From: Flavobacteriales bacterium | GTDB lineage: Bacteria; Bacteroidota; Bacteroidia; Flavobacteriales_G; Salibacteraceae | Direction: 5' to 3' | Assembly: GCA_003499525.1 (NCBI GenBank) | Contig: DNTB01000041.1 | Span: 154,879 to 218,878 of the forward strand | Length of the DNA: 64,000 nt | Shown: positions 55,311 through 64,000 of the stretch, piece by piece | How positions within the stretch are numbered: the stretch's first letter is position 1 | Layout: the number at the start of each line of letters is the position of its first letter | Made by a program: the position numbers and the translations under genes | The notes under the pieces: generated by a model | The model's database searches: none | The model's input: the letters and a program-made list of their open reading frames with translations, nothing else | Told to the model about the DNA's origin: nothing

Positions 55311-56557
55311 TGCTTTCGAACGAATTCAGATACCGTTCTACGGATAATTTCGATACCCTCTAAAAGTTGCTCTTCAGATATGACCAGCGGTGGAGCAAAA
55401 CGAATAATATTACCATGAGTAGGCTTGGCCAAAAGTCCATTCTCAGCTAAGTCCATACACAAATCCCAGGCTGTTGTACTATGAGGTGAATCATTGACAA
55501 CCAGAGCATTAAGCAAACCTTTACCCCGAACGAGGCTCAACAATTCATACTTGTCAACCATTTTGCCAAGCTCCTTTCTAAATTTTTTGCCCAACTTCAG
55601 AGCATTATCGGCAAGTTCTTCATCCTCAATTACCTTTAGAGCAGCGATGGCTACTGCAGCCGCCACAGGATTTCCTCCAAAAGTGGAGCCGTGCTGACCC
55701 GGATGGATCACGCCCATAATACTATCATCCGCCAGGACAGCCGACACAGGATAAACTCCTCCGGAAAGTGCTTTTCCCAAAACAAGAATATCGGGCTTAA
55801 CCCCCTCGTAATCACATGCCAGCAATTTCCCGGTACGAGCAATTCCTGTTTGCACTTCGTCAGCAATGAACAACACATTGTGTTCCTTACACAGCTTATA
55901 AGATTCACTCAAATAACCATCTCCGGGAACCATTACACCGGCTTCTCCCTGAATCGGTTCTACAAGAAAAGCTGCCACCTGATCGTCGGACAGGGCTTCT
56001 CGCAATGCATCCAAATCATCATATGGAATTCGAACAAAACCACGGGTATAAGGTCCAAAGTTCTGTCTGGAGTCCGGATCGCTGGAGAATGAAATAATGG
56101 TAGTTGTGCGCCCGTGAAAATTGTTTTCACATACAATTATTTTAGCCTCATTCGCAGGGATATGCTTTCGCTCATAGCCCCATTTTCTAGCCAGTTTAAC
56201 CGCTGTTTCAATTGCTTCGACTCCCGAGTTCATAGGGAGAAGTTTGTCATAACCAAAAAAGTCTGAAGCGAACTTCTCATACTCCCCTAATATACTGTTA
56301 TAGAACGCCCTGGAGGTAAGCGTGAGCTGCTCCGCCTGATCTTTCAGAGCCTGAATGATTTTAGGATGACAATGTCCCTGATTGACTGCTGAATATGCAG
56401 ACAGAAAATCAAAATACTGTTTTCCTTCGACATCCCAGACAAACGGTCCCTCTCCCCGATCAAGGACAACTGGTAATGGATGGTAATTATGAGCTCCATA
56501 CTTGTTTTCAAGTTCAATGTAGTATTGCGCATTCTGGGCTGTTTCAACTTTCTCCAT
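55307..56557 (-). CDS. rocD: Ornithine aminotransferase
   Basis: This PLP enzyme moves the delta-amino group of ornithine to 2-oxoglutarate, giving glutamate semialdehyde. The ATG at 56557 (416 residues) was chosen over 56578 because a promoter-like motif lies just upstream and [25 protein letters not shown] is the usual start. The Schiff-base lysine is in [14 protein letters not shown], with [12 protein letters not shown] upstream of it, the [10 protein letters not shown] phosphate-binding segment and the C-terminal IRFAPPL. It is divergent from the rlmD-like gene. Confidence 0.94.
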   Translation of the reverse strand: MEKVETAQNAQYYIELENKYGAHNYHPLPVVLDRGEGPFVWDVEGKQYFDFLSAYSAVNQGHCHPKIIQALKDQAEQLTLTSRAFYNSILGEYEKFASDFFGYDKLLPMNSGVEAIETAVKLARKWGYERKHIPANEAKIIVCENNFHGRTTTIISFSSDPDSRQNFGPYTRGFVRIPYDDLDALREALSDDQVAAFLVEPIQGEAGVMVPGDGYLSESYKLCKEHNVLFIADEVQTGIARTGKLLACDYEGVKPDILVLGKALSGGVYPVSAVLADDSIMGVIHPGQHGSTFGGNPVAAAVAIAALKVIEDEELADNALKLGKKFRKELGKMVDKYELLSLVRGKGLLNALVVNDSPHSTTAWDLCMDLAENGLLAKPTHGNIIRFAPPLVISEEQLLEGIEIIRRTVSEFVRKH

Positions 56558-56575
56558 CTTCCGGTAATTTAAATG

Positions 56576-56583
56576 CAAAAATA
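56576..56583 (-). promoter_or_regulatory. Putative -7 element of rocD
   Basis: On the minus strand the octamer is TATTTTTG, which fits TAnnTTTG. It ends 18 bases before the ATG at 56557, the same spacing as the better promoters, and supports that start over the one at 56578, which would lie inside it. No -33 TTG is seen at the expected place. Confidence 0.4.
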
Positions 56584-56647
56584 ATCTTTAAAGCTGTTGT
56601 GTTTTATGACATAACAATCATAACCAGCACTTTGCTTCCTTTGCCCG

Positions 56648-58078
56648 ATGAAATTAAAGCGTGGCGAAATATGTGCTTTTGAGATTGAAGACATCGCTTT
56701 TGGTGGTAAAGGAATCGCGCGAATAAATAGCGGAGAAAAAAAGTTCGTAGTATTTATACCCAATACCATCCCTGGCCAAACAGTGCGTGCAAGAATAAGT
56801 AAAAAGCGTTCCTCCTTTGCTGAAGCCAAACTTCTCGAAGTGGTTTCAAGAGCACCTGAAGAAATTGAGAATACTTATCAAAGAATTCCCGGAGCACCCT
56901 ACGCCACGTGGCCCATTAAGTACCAGCAGAAGTACAAATGGGAAAGCGTAATTGAACTCTATCGCAGAGTGGCAAAAATCGAAAATCCTGAGTCCCTGCT
57001 GGATGAGTTTATTTCATCTCCGAGAGTTTGGCATTATCGAAATAAGATGGAGTATTCATTCTCTACCATAGGATGGGATTTCGACCAAAAAACCGATATA
57101 GATGGGTTCTTTCTTGGGTTCAAGAAACGGGGTCAATGGAGAATTGTAGAAAATCTCGATCGCGACTCTGGTCTGTTCGATCAGCAATTTGAGAATTTCA
57201 TTCCTCATATCAGAAATTACCTTGAATCCACCAAACTAACTGCATGGCATCCGGTTCGTCACAATGGTTTTTACAGATTCCTTACCGTCAGAAAGAGCCA
57301 ATTGAATAACAACCTATTGGTTGGGCTTACGACTACCTCAGACGGTGTCGAAAGATTTAGAGCTCAGGATTTTTACTCGTTTCTAAACAGCAAGCTCGAC
57401 AACAGGTGCATTGGATTAATTCATAGCATTAATGATGATCAGGGAGATCGCGGATTCTCAATTCAGTCGGGTAAAAACAAAGTTTATGGAGAACGACATC
57501 TCAAGGAGGACTTATTAGGACTGAATTTTCAAGTTGATATCAATAGCTTCTTTCAACCCAACAAGTGGTCTGCAGAATTGCTTTACAACAAAGCAATGGA
57601 ATACCTCTTCAGAGCTCGAAACTTTAATGAAAATGACGCAATACTGGACCTTTTTTGTGGAACGGGCACACTTGCACAACTTGCCGCTGCACGAACAGAA
57701 TCAGATCTAAAAATTATTGGAATAGACATTGTCGAGGAAGCGATTTCAGATGCAAGGAAAAACGCAAAGGAGAATGGACTTCAACAAATTGAATTCATTG
57801 CCAGCGATGTAAAACACATACCCCAATTACTGCAGGGTAAAAGAATACAAGCCGCAATTATTGATCCTCCAAGAGGAGGAATTGCTCCAAGGAGTCTTCA
57901 ATACATTATGAACCTGAAATCGCCAACACTTGTTTATATCTCCTGTAATCCTTCTACACAAGCGAGAGATATTGAAATACTTTTGATCAATGGATATAGA
58001 GTTGAAGCACTTACCATCGTCGATCAGTTCCCGCATACCAGTCATGTGGAAACCATAACTTTGCTAACTCTTAATTAA
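56648..58078 (+). CDS. rlmD: RlmD-like 23S rRNA (uracil-C5) methyltransferase lacking Fe-S cysteines
   Basis: This 476-residue SAM-dependent RNA uracil-C5 methyltransferase belongs to the TrmA/RlmD/RlmC family. The N-terminal TRAM-like domain (about 1-60) includes AFGGKGIAR. The SAM motif is DLFCGTGTLAQLA, followed by DPPRGG and the catalytic YISCNPSTQARDI, with Cys near 435. In E. coli RlmD four cysteines bind a [4Fe-4S] cluster; here the equivalent stretch (IPGAPYATWPIKYQQKY, about 78-94) has none. The only other Cys in the first 130 residues is C9. The name follows the family rather than a proven target. Confidence 0.85.
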   Translation: MKLKRGEICAFEIEDIAFGGKGIARINSGEKKFVVFIPNTIPGQTVRARISKKRSSFAEAKLLEVVSRAPEEIENTYQRIPGAPYATWPIKYQQKYKWESVIELYRRVAKIENPESLLDEFISSPRVWHYRNKMEYSFSTIGWDFDQKTDIDGFFLGFKKRGQWRIVENLDRDSGLFDQQFENFIPHIRNYLESTKLTAWHPVRHNGFYRFLTVRKSQLNNNLLVGLTTTSDGVERFRAQDFYSFLNSKLDNRCIGLIHSINDDQGDRGFSIQSGKNKVYGERHLKEDLLGLNFQVDINSFFQPNKWSAELLYNKAMEYLFRARNFNENDAILDLFCGTGTLAQLAAARTESDLKIIGIDIVEEAISDARKNAKENGLQQIEFIASDVKHIPQLLQGKRIQAAIIDPPRGGIAPRSLQYIMNLKSPTLVYISCNPSTQARDIEILLINGYRVEALTIVDQFPHTSHVETITLLTLN

Positions 58079-58145
58079 CTTTTTTTGCTGACCACACTTT
58101 TACCTTTTTTTTGTCGTCTAATCCGACAACAAGAATATTGATGCT

Positions 58146-60878
58146 ATGAAAAGACTGATACTTGCCGGGGCTTCACTCGCAATAATAATTGTTGTTCTGG
58201 CTATTGTGCTAAGACCTGAAAAACAATTAAAAAAGAAGCAGAGCCCGAAATACACTTCAGTGGAACGTAAGTTATTTGAGATAGAAAGGCTTAAAGATCC
58301 GGCTACGGGAGAAATACCTGAGGGTATGAGAGCCAAAGAGATCGCTTTTGCCAACAAAATAAAGCCTTTGGCAGCCAAAAGATCATTCCGACAGGGACCG
58401 GATTTCACAGCAATTGGGCCTTATAACGTCGGAGGACGAACAAGAGCTGTTGCCTATGATGTTTCCAATCCCCTTACTATTCTCGCTGGTGGTGTAAGCG
58501 GTGGTATGTGGCGATCCATTAATGGAGGGGCTACATGGACACGTGCCACCAGTGCAAATGATCATTCTGCGGTTTCATGTATCATTCAGGACACCAGAGC
58601 GGGAAAAACGAATACGTGGTACTACGGTTCTGGTGAAATCGACGGAAATTCAGCCACAAAGTCATTTTCTGCCTTTTATTACGGAAGCGGAATTTATAAA
58701 TCAACGGATAATGGCGCCACATGGTCATTGCTGCCTTCAACCGCCACTCCTGTCAACAAAACCAATGATTGGTCTTACGTTTTCAGCATCACTACAGACC
58801 CATCCAGAAATGATAGCGACATTGTTCTGGCTGGAACGAAAAGGGGCATCATGAGAAGTAATGATGGAGGAGTTTCCTGGAAGAGGGTTCTTGGTAATTT
58901 CTCATCAGACTATGCAGAAATTCGTCATGCCTCAAACGGAGTATTCTACGCAATACTAACCACTTTAGGGGTTGACAACGGTCTTTTTCGGTCTACCGAT
59001 GGAATCAATTGGACTAAAATATCAGGCACATCTTTCCCATCAAATTACAACAGAGTTGTTCTTGCTGTTGCACCGAGTAACCCAAATGTGGTTTACATAT
59101 TTATGGTGACCCCCGGCCAGGGAACACTAGATCCGAGTTATGGAGACAGTTATACTTTCTACAAGTACACCTATGTTTCAGGGGATGGTTCTGGAGCTGG
59201 TGGAATCTGGGATGACAGAACAGCAAATGTTCCTGTTTCGACGTCTTTTGCAAACTCTTCCACCACATTTGATGGATATTGCATGAATCTGGCTGTAAAA
59301 CCTGATGATGAAAACGTTGTTTTTATGGGTTCAACCAACCTTTTCAGGTCAATGGATGGTTTCGCTACAAGCTCTCAAACGAGTCAAATAGGAGGTTATG
59401 ATGCGGACGGCTATGCTAATTTTAATTACTATGCAGACAATCAACATCCCGATCAGCAGGCCATGGCTTTTCATCCGTTAAATCCGAATGCTTTACTGGC
59501 TTCTACCGACGGTGGTCTGCACCTGACAACCTTCAATACCGCTACAAAAGTTATATGGCAAAGCCTTAACAACGGCTATCAAACAACACAATTTTACGGT
59601 ATTGCTATAGACCATGGTTCTTTTGGAGAAGAAGTTGGCAGCGGATATCAGGATAACGGATCGTGGTATAGCAATGCCGCTACAACGACCAGTCCATGGA
59701 CATTCATGAGAGGCGGTGATGGGGCATATTGTGCCCTGGAATCAGGTAATACCGGAGTACATTACTATTCATCTCAAAGAGGAAGTATTGGCAGGTACGT
59801 GTACAATACAGGAGGCACTCTCATAGCTTCAGGAAGTGTATCACCACCGGATGGAGGTTCAAGCACAGGAGGATATCTGTTCGTCCACCCCTTTGCTCTT
59901 GACCCTTTCGACAATAATGTGATGTATGCACCTAAGCGTAGCGCATTATGGCGCAACTCTGATCTGGCAAATGAGATGAATTTCGGGGGAAATTGGTCTC
60001 AGGTTGTAAATATCGGCGGTAACAATATCACTGCAGTAGAGCCCAGCAAGACCAGCCCAAATACGGTATATGTTGGAAACCGAGTCAGAAATATTTACAA
60101 GGTAGATTTTGTTCAAGGCGGGACAAGCACCTTCACAAATATTACGAACAACATAAATAATGGTGGCTACACCTCCTGCATAGCCGCGCACCCTTACAAT
60201 GATTCCATACTTGTTGCGGTTTATTCACCCTATAACACCGTGAGCATCTATTATTCTGATGACGGTGGACAAAGTTGGACTGATATTGAAGGTAATCTCA
60301 AAGGAGACCCAGACCCTGGAGTTCCACCACAGCTCGCCCACATTGGAAATGGACCTTCGTTCCGGTGGGCTGAAATAATACCACTTCAGAACTCCGATCT
60401 AATTCTTGTGGGAACAAGCATTGGCTTATTTGCAACCGACAGCGTAGCTGGAGATAGCACAGTATGGATACCCCAGGCTGAAAATGAAATTGGAAATGTA
60501 GTAGTAGAGATGATAGACCATAGAATTCATGACGGATTTACCGTAATAGGAACTCATGGTATGGGGGCATTTAAAGCGTACTACACTGATTCAACCTGGC
60601 TGGAGTTGGGTAGAAAAAAAGTAATTGAAGAAAGATCTGTCGTAAAGGTCTACCCGAACCCGGCATCAGATGAAGTGTGGATAGAATACGCTGGAAAGAA
60701 TCTTTCCAAAGCTTCGGTTCAAATATTCGATCTGCAAGGTCAACTTACCCAAATACAGAATACGCAGTTATCAGAAAACAGAATAAGACTGGATATTAGA
60801 GATCTTCAACAGGGATCATACCTGTACAGGCTTAAAACAGATAGAGAAATTATTACCGGACGATTTATCAAGTTTTGA
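58146..60878 (+). CDS. Sortilin-like (VPS10/BNR) exported protein with T9SS sorting domain
   Basis: This 910-residue protein starts with a membrane/signal segment (residues 5-22). It has repeated BNR/sortilin propeller motifs such as KSTDNGATW, SNDGGVSW and SDDGGQSW. It probably forms a beta-propeller, like many Bacteroidota VPS10-like proteins. A type A T9SS sorting domain closes it (YPNPASDEVWIEY ... IRDLQQGSYLYRLKTD ... FIKF). No catalytic motif is visible. It could be a surface binding protein or a glycosidase of the sialidase-like propeller group. Confidence 0.8.
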   Translation: MKRLILAGASLAIIIVVLAIVLRPEKQLKKKQSPKYTSVERKLFEIERLKDPATGEIPEGMRAKEIAFANKIKPLAAKRSFRQGPDFTAIGPYNVGGRTRAVAYDVSNPLTILAGGVSGGMWRSINGGATWTRATSANDHSAVSCIIQDTRAGKTNTWYYGSGEIDGNSATKSFSAFYYGSGIYKSTDNGATWSLLPSTATPVNKTNDWSYVFSITTDPSRNDSDIVLAGTKRGIMRSNDGGVSWKRVLGNFSSDYAEIRHASNGVFYAILTTLGVDNGLFRSTDGINWTKISGTSFPSNYNRVVLAVAPSNPNVVYIFMVTPGQGTLDPSYGDSYTFYKYTYVSGDGSGAGGIWDDRTANVPVSTSFANSSTTFDGYCMNLAVKPDDENVVFMGSTNLFRSMDGFATSSQTSQIGGYDADGYANFNYYADNQHPDQQAMAFHPLNPNALLASTDGGLHLTTFNTATKVIWQSLNNGYQTTQFYGIAIDHGSFGEEVGSGYQDNGSWYSNAATTTSPWTFMRGGDGAYCALESGNTGVHYYSSQRGSIGRYVYNTGGTLIASGSVSPPDGGSSTGGYLFVHPFALDPFDNNVMYAPKRSALWRNSDLANEMNFGGNWSQVVNIGGNNITAVEPSKTSPNTVYVGNRVRNIYKVDFVQGGTSTFTNITNNINNGGYTSCIAAHPYNDSILVAVYSPYNTVSIYYSDDGGQSWTDIEGNLKGDPDPGVPPQLAHIGNGPSFRWAEIIPLQNSDLILVGTSIGLFATDSVAGDSTVWIPQAENEIGNVVVEMIDHRIHDGFTVIGTHGMGAFKAYYTDSTWLELGRKKVIEERSVVKVYPNPASDEVWIEYAGKNLSKASVQIFDLQGQLTQIQNTQLSENRIRLDIRDLQQGSYLYRLKTDREIITGRFIKF

Positions 60879-60953
60879 TATATGTTCGAAATCTGTTGAG
60901 ATTTTGATTAAAATCATCACCACCATGCCAGGAACAGCTACTACATTTGTTTC

Positions 60954-61580
60954 ATGCACAACGAGCCATTTGTAGTTGGAATCACCGGAGGTAGTGCCTC
61001 TGGAAAAACTACATTGCTTCATGATTTGAAACAATCACTCGGAGAGGATATTTGTACAGTCGTTTCATTGGATAACTACTACAAACCAATTGAATATCAG
61101 CATGTAGACTCCAATGGAAAGGTCAACTTTGATTTACCGCAAGCTTTTTTCGTAAACCAGTTTCTACAGGATATTGAAAAGCTAAAGAAGGGTGAAAAAG
61201 TTTGCCGCAAAGAGTATGTCTTTAACGTAGATCGAGAGCCCCGCATGATTGAGAGTCAGCCTCGACCCGTCATCATAGCTGAAGGAATTTTTGTCTTGCA
61301 TTTTGACAAGAGCCGCGATATAATTGATTATCATGTGTACGTTGAGGCTGACGAGCAAATCATGCTTAAACGCCGGATAATCCGAGATACCAAGGAGAGG
61401 GGATATCCGATAGAGGATATTCATTATCAATGGGAACATCATGTAATGCCGGCATACCGTAAACACCTACTCCCTTATAAAAGTAAAGCCAATCTGCTGG
61501 TCCATAACAACTCAAACTACACGGAAGGACTACAAAAGCTCCTGGAGGAAATTAATGATAAAACCCTGAAATTCAATTAA
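60954..61580 (+). CDS. udk: Uridine kinase
   Basis: This 208-residue kinase phosphorylates uridine and cytidine in pyrimidine salvage. The P-loop is GGSASGKTT (about residues 11-19). The segments [16 protein letters not shown] and IIAEGIFVL, and the lid region with the [11 protein letters not shown] arginines, match the family. The ATG at 60954 is preceded by TACATTTG at 60942-60949. The stop is 2 bases before the transaldolase ATG, so the two likely form an operon. Confidence 0.9.
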   Translation: MHNEPFVVGITGGSASGKTTLLHDLKQSLGEDICTVVSLDNYYKPIEYQHVDSNGKVNFDLPQAFFVNQFLQDIEKLKKGEKVCRKEYVFNVDREPRMIESQPRPVIIAEGIFVLHFDKSRDIIDYHVYVEADEQIMLKRRIIRDTKERGYPIEDIHYQWEHHVMPAYRKHLLPYKSKANLLVHNNSNYTEGLQKLLEEINDKTLKFN

Positions 61581-61582
61581 AT

Positions 61583-62239
61583 ATGAGATTCTTTATCGAT
61601 ACCGCTAACCTGGATGAAATTCGCGAAGCTGCAGCACTAGGTATTCTTGACGGAGTAACGACGAACCCATCGCTAATGGCCAAAGAAGGAATTACCGGAG
61701 CCGAGAAAATCAAACAGCACTACATAGATATTTGTGAAATTGTGGATGGTCCGGTAAGCGCCGAGGTAATAGCAACCGATTTTGACGGCATGATATCAGA
61801 AGGCACGGAGCTTGCAAAACTTCACGAAAACATTGTTGTAAAAATTCCGATGATCAAGGAAGGTGTCAAAGCTCTGGCGCATTTTAGTGCAGAAGGAATC
61901 CCTACGAATTGCACTTTGGTGTTCAGTCCGGGTCAGGCGTTATTAGCGGCAAAAGCAGGGGCCACATATGTTTCTCCGTTTATTGGAAGGCTGGACGACA
62001 TTAGTTCAGATGGATTGTCTCTTATTGCCGAAATCAGAGAGATCTACGATAACTACCTTTATGAAACTCAGATTCTTGCTGCATCTGTGCGTCACACGAT
62101 GCACGTAGTTGATTGTGCCAAACTGGGTGCTGACGTGATGACGGGTCCACTGAATTCCATCATGGGGCTGCTAAAACATCCCTTGACAGATATTGGGCTT
62201 GAGAAATTTCTTGCAGACCATAGAAAAGGTAATTCTTAA
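61583..62239 (+). CDS. tal: Transaldolase (small TalC/FSA-like family)
   Basis: This 218-residue protein belongs to the small transaldolase/fructose-6-phosphate aldolase family of the pentose phosphate pathway. Motifs are [33 protein letters not shown] with the Schiff-base Lys, and [14 protein letters not shown]. In E. coli FSA a Gln sits in the AQVMA motif, whereas this protein has Glu in SAEVIATD. That residue favours true transaldolase over F6P aldolase. It follows udk by 2 bases and precedes the YciO gene by 3. Confidence 0.9.
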   Translation: MRFFIDTANLDEIREAAALGILDGVTTNPSLMAKEGITGAEKIKQHYIDICEIVDGPVSAEVIATDFDGMISEGTELAKLHENIVVKIPMIKEGVKALAHFSAEGIPTNCTLVFSPGQALLAAKAGATYVSPFIGRLDDISSDGLSLIAEIREIYDNYLYETQILAASVRHTMHVVDCAKLGADVMTGPLNSIMGLLKHPLTDIGLEKFLADHRKGNS

Positions 62240-62242
62240 GCC

Positions 62243-62872
62243 TTGGCAGGAGCGCTGTATTTACGACTAAATGAAGATAATCCTGAGCCTTCAAAGCTTA
62301 TTAAGATTTCCGCTGCGCTGCAAGATGGTGCCATTATTGGCTATCCTACAGATACAGCCTACGGTTTAGGATGCTGTATCAACAAACCAAAAAGTTTCGA
62401 CCGGATTGCCCGAATCAAAGAAACAAAAACAAGTGAGCTGAGGCTTTCCATTGTGTTCGATAGCCTTCAGCATCTATCGGATTACACCCGCCCAATACCT
62501 ACATCGGTTTACAGAATTTTAAAAAAACTGTTGCCCGGAGCTTACACCTTTATTATCGAGGCCAACAATAAAGTTCCCAAAGTCTTCAATTACAAGAGAA
62601 CACATGTCGGCATTAGAATTCCTGATAATGCTATAGCGCGAGCAATTGTAACAGAGAATATGGCGCCTATCGTGACCACTTCTGCCCCATGGCCATCTGA
62701 TGACTACAGCATGGATCCAGCGGAATTATATGATCAGCTAAAGGATAAAGTTGATGTTTTTATTGATGGCGGCTACTGCAATAATTTGAAATCTTCCGTA
62801 ATAGAAGTAAGCTCTGAAGGTCTATTCAATGTAATCCGTGAAGGTGCTGGTGATGTTTCAATTTTTGGGTAA
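62243..62872 (+). CDS. YciO/YrdC (Sua5) family protein, TTG start
   Basis: This 209-residue protein has the YrdC fold that in TsaC/Sua5 makes threonylcarbamoyl-AMP for tRNA t6A. The start is a TTG at 62243, because the same frame has the transaldolase stop just 6 bases earlier and no ATG follows nearby. GYPTDTAYGLGCC is typical. Where TsaC has a KxR...KP segment this one has KETKTSELRLSIV, closer to YciO, so a role in t6A is uncertain. It is the last gene of the udk-tal group. Confidence 0.75.
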   Translation: MAGALYLRLNEDNPEPSKLIKISAALQDGAIIGYPTDTAYGLGCCINKPKSFDRIARIKETKTSELRLSIVFDSLQHLSDYTRPIPTSVYRILKKLLPGAYTFIIEANNKVPKVFNYKRTHVGIRIPDNAIARAIVTENMAPIVTTSAPWPSDDYSMDPAELYDQLKDKVDVFIDGGYCNNLKSSVIEVSSEGLFNVIREGAGDVSIFG

Positions 62873-62958
62873 TCAGTTGTTTATTAAACTGTTGAAAGAT
62901 AGCGAGATCGTTTGAAATGATGCTAATTTCAGGACATACCTTAGTATCAGGGTAAAAC

Positions 62959-64000
62959 ATGGCACTTAATTACATTTTCATCGCGTTTTTTGGTCTTGCA
63001 TTTCTCGCCGCAATTCTTCGTGTATTTGGTTATCTATTTCGTGATTTTCTGCTAGATTCTCTGGGTTGGATTTTTGATTCTACAGATTTACTTGTATTCA
63101 ACACCATCGTTCAAAGCACCTTTGATGCCGCTCAGACTTCCATGGAAATCATCATCAGGCTCATTGGTATTATGGCATTGTGGCTTGGAATAATGAAGGT
63201 AGGAGAGCATGCGGGTCTTATTGAATGGCTCAGTAAAAAGATTTCTCCTTTTATGCGATTAATCTTTCCAGAGGTACCTGCTGGTCATCCCGCACAGAGC
63301 AGTATGGTTATGAATTTTGCAGCCAACATGTTGGGTTTAGACAATGCAGCCACCCCTTTTGGATTAAAAGCCATGGAGGATCTTCAGTCTATAAACCCCT
63401 CGAAATCAGCTGCTTCAGACGCCCAGATTATGTTTCTGGTACTCAATACTTCAGGACTAACTCTGATACCCGTGAGTGTCATTGCTTTGAGAGCGGCAAA
63501 TGGGGCAAGTGAGCCCACCGAGGTTTTTATTCCAATTTTATTGGCAACAACTGTGGCCACCATATTTGGGCTGCTCATCGTATCTATCAGGCAGGGCATC
63601 AACTTGTTTCAACCCCGGTTGATACTAACGATAGCCGGTTTTCTCACTTTTATCGCACTTTCAATTTGGGGCTTATCTCAACTTCCAAGGGCGATGATGC
63701 AGAATTTTACAGACCTTGTTGGAAACTTTTTACTGTTTGCTATCATAGTTGCTTTCTTCATCGCAGGTTGGCGAAAGGGAATCAACGTTTACACTGCGTT
63801 TATCGAAGGTGCCAAAGAGGGGTTTAGTATGGGGGTAACTATCATCCCTTATTTGGTTGGTATGCTTGTAGCTATAGGTGTATTCAGAGCAAGCGGATTT
63901 CTGGACCTCATTATTTCCGGAATTGAATATGCGGTTATTTCTGTTGGTTTTGATGCTGAATTTGTCAAAGCATTACCCACTGCATTTATGAAGCCGTTAA
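62959..64000 (+). CDS. Nucleoside-recognition-domain membrane protein (SpmA/SpmB-like), 3' end cut
   Basis: The frame opens with ATG at 62959 and runs without a stop to the window edge (347 codons). The product has many hydrophobic helices. It contains GHPAQSSMVMNFAANMLGLDNAATPFGLKAME, typical of nucleoside-recognition (Gate) domain proteins such as SpmA, and a second helical block (GWRKGINVYTAFIEGAKEGF), which resembles SpmB. Fused SpmA-SpmB proteins are known in Bacteroidota. The function is unknown, and a role in spores is not expected. The Gate fold is also used in FeoB. Confidence 0.75.
   Translation, partial: MALNYIFIAFFGLAFLAAILRVFGYLFRDFLLDSLGWIFDSTDLLVFNTIVQSTFDAAQTSMEIIIRLIGIMALWLGIMKVGEHAGLIEWLSKKISPFMRLIFPEVPAGHPAQSSMVMNFAANMLGLDNAATPFGLKAMEDLQSINPSKSAASDAQIMFLVLNTSGLTLIPVSVIALRAANGASEPTEVFIPILLATTVATIFGLLIVSIRQGINLFQPRLILTIAGFLTFIALSIWGLSQLPRAMMQNFTDLVGNFLLFAIIVAFFIAGWRKGINVYTAFIEGAKEGFSMGVTIIPYLVGMLVAIGVFRASGFLDLIISGIEYAVISVGFDAEFVKALPTAFMKPL

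Noticed and set aside
58111..58129. Hairpin TTGTCG-N7-CGACAA upstream of the 58146 gene
   Set aside because: The stem is only 6 bases and no T-run follows it on either strand, so a terminator is not supported. It could be a weak regulatory palindrome, but nothing else supports that.
1..64000. CRISPR arrays, insertion sequences, prophage and integration signs
   Set aside because: I saw no repeat-spacer pattern, transposase, integrase or phage gene, and codon and base use look even across the window, so there is no sign of a recent island.

Overview
The window reads as a chromosomal segment of a Bacteroidota bacterium, most likely a marine-type Flavobacteriales relative (the order is an inference). 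The main evidence is the type IX secretion (T9SS) content: a PorP/SprF protein, a giant protein with a gliding-motility-type C-terminal domain, and five proteins with type A sorting domains. Supporting signs are SprB-like repeats, a fused OlsF-type lipid acyltransferase, IcmF, SucC, -7 promoter motifs of the TAnnTTTG kind and few Shine-Dalgarno sequences. Gene density is high. I saw no tRNA, rRNA, CRISPR array, insertion sequence or prophage, and no gene-free stretch longer than about 300 bases.

Layout. 1-4463: a bidirectional NAD-linked [NiFe] hydrogenase operon (hoxF, cut by the window edge, then hoxU, hoxY, hoxH and a maturation protease), followed by a FadL-like outer-membrane protein. 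5800-9016 (minus): a ferrous-iron uptake cluster with a membrane-anchored DtxR-FeoA fusion and a FeoB interrupted by one in-frame TAG. 9076-18186: a small lipoprotein, an AddA/RecB-like helicase-nuclease, a T9SS subtilase, a di-haem peroxidase and an OmpA-like protein. 18187-23729: the PorP/SprF and giant T9SS genes, which with the OmpA-like gene form one operon. 23944-31874: a DUF819 membrane protein, then a TetR-controlled efflux operon (TetR, TolC, HlyD, two ATPases, two permeases) resembling YbhGFSR.

31875-36421 (minus): OlsF and an LpxH-like phosphoesterase (amino-lipid and lipid A related), then OsmC, a beta-barrel protein and a DUF4136 lipoprotein. 36592-44828: htpG, lemA, two paralogous T9SS cargo proteins, a DUF2400 protein, an unrecognised exported protein and lolD. 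44950-56557: sucC, a ChaN-like protein, exonuclease III, icmF, a second T9SS subtilase, msrB, an NAD(P)-binding epimerase-like protein and ornithine aminotransferase. 56648-64000: an RlmD-like methyltransferase without its iron-sulfur cysteines, a sortilin-like T9SS protein, uridine kinase, transaldolase, a YciO/YrdC protein and a truncated SpmA/SpmB-like membrane protein.

The hydrogenase and iron-uptake clusters are neighbours facing each other, and a link through iron demand is only an inference. The best leads are the in-frame amber codon splitting feoB, the membrane-anchored DtxR with tandem FeoA-like domains and MntR-like ligands, and the twin palindromes at the TetR start. Most other genes are ordinary members of known families. 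I did not find a clearly new defence or biosynthetic system.
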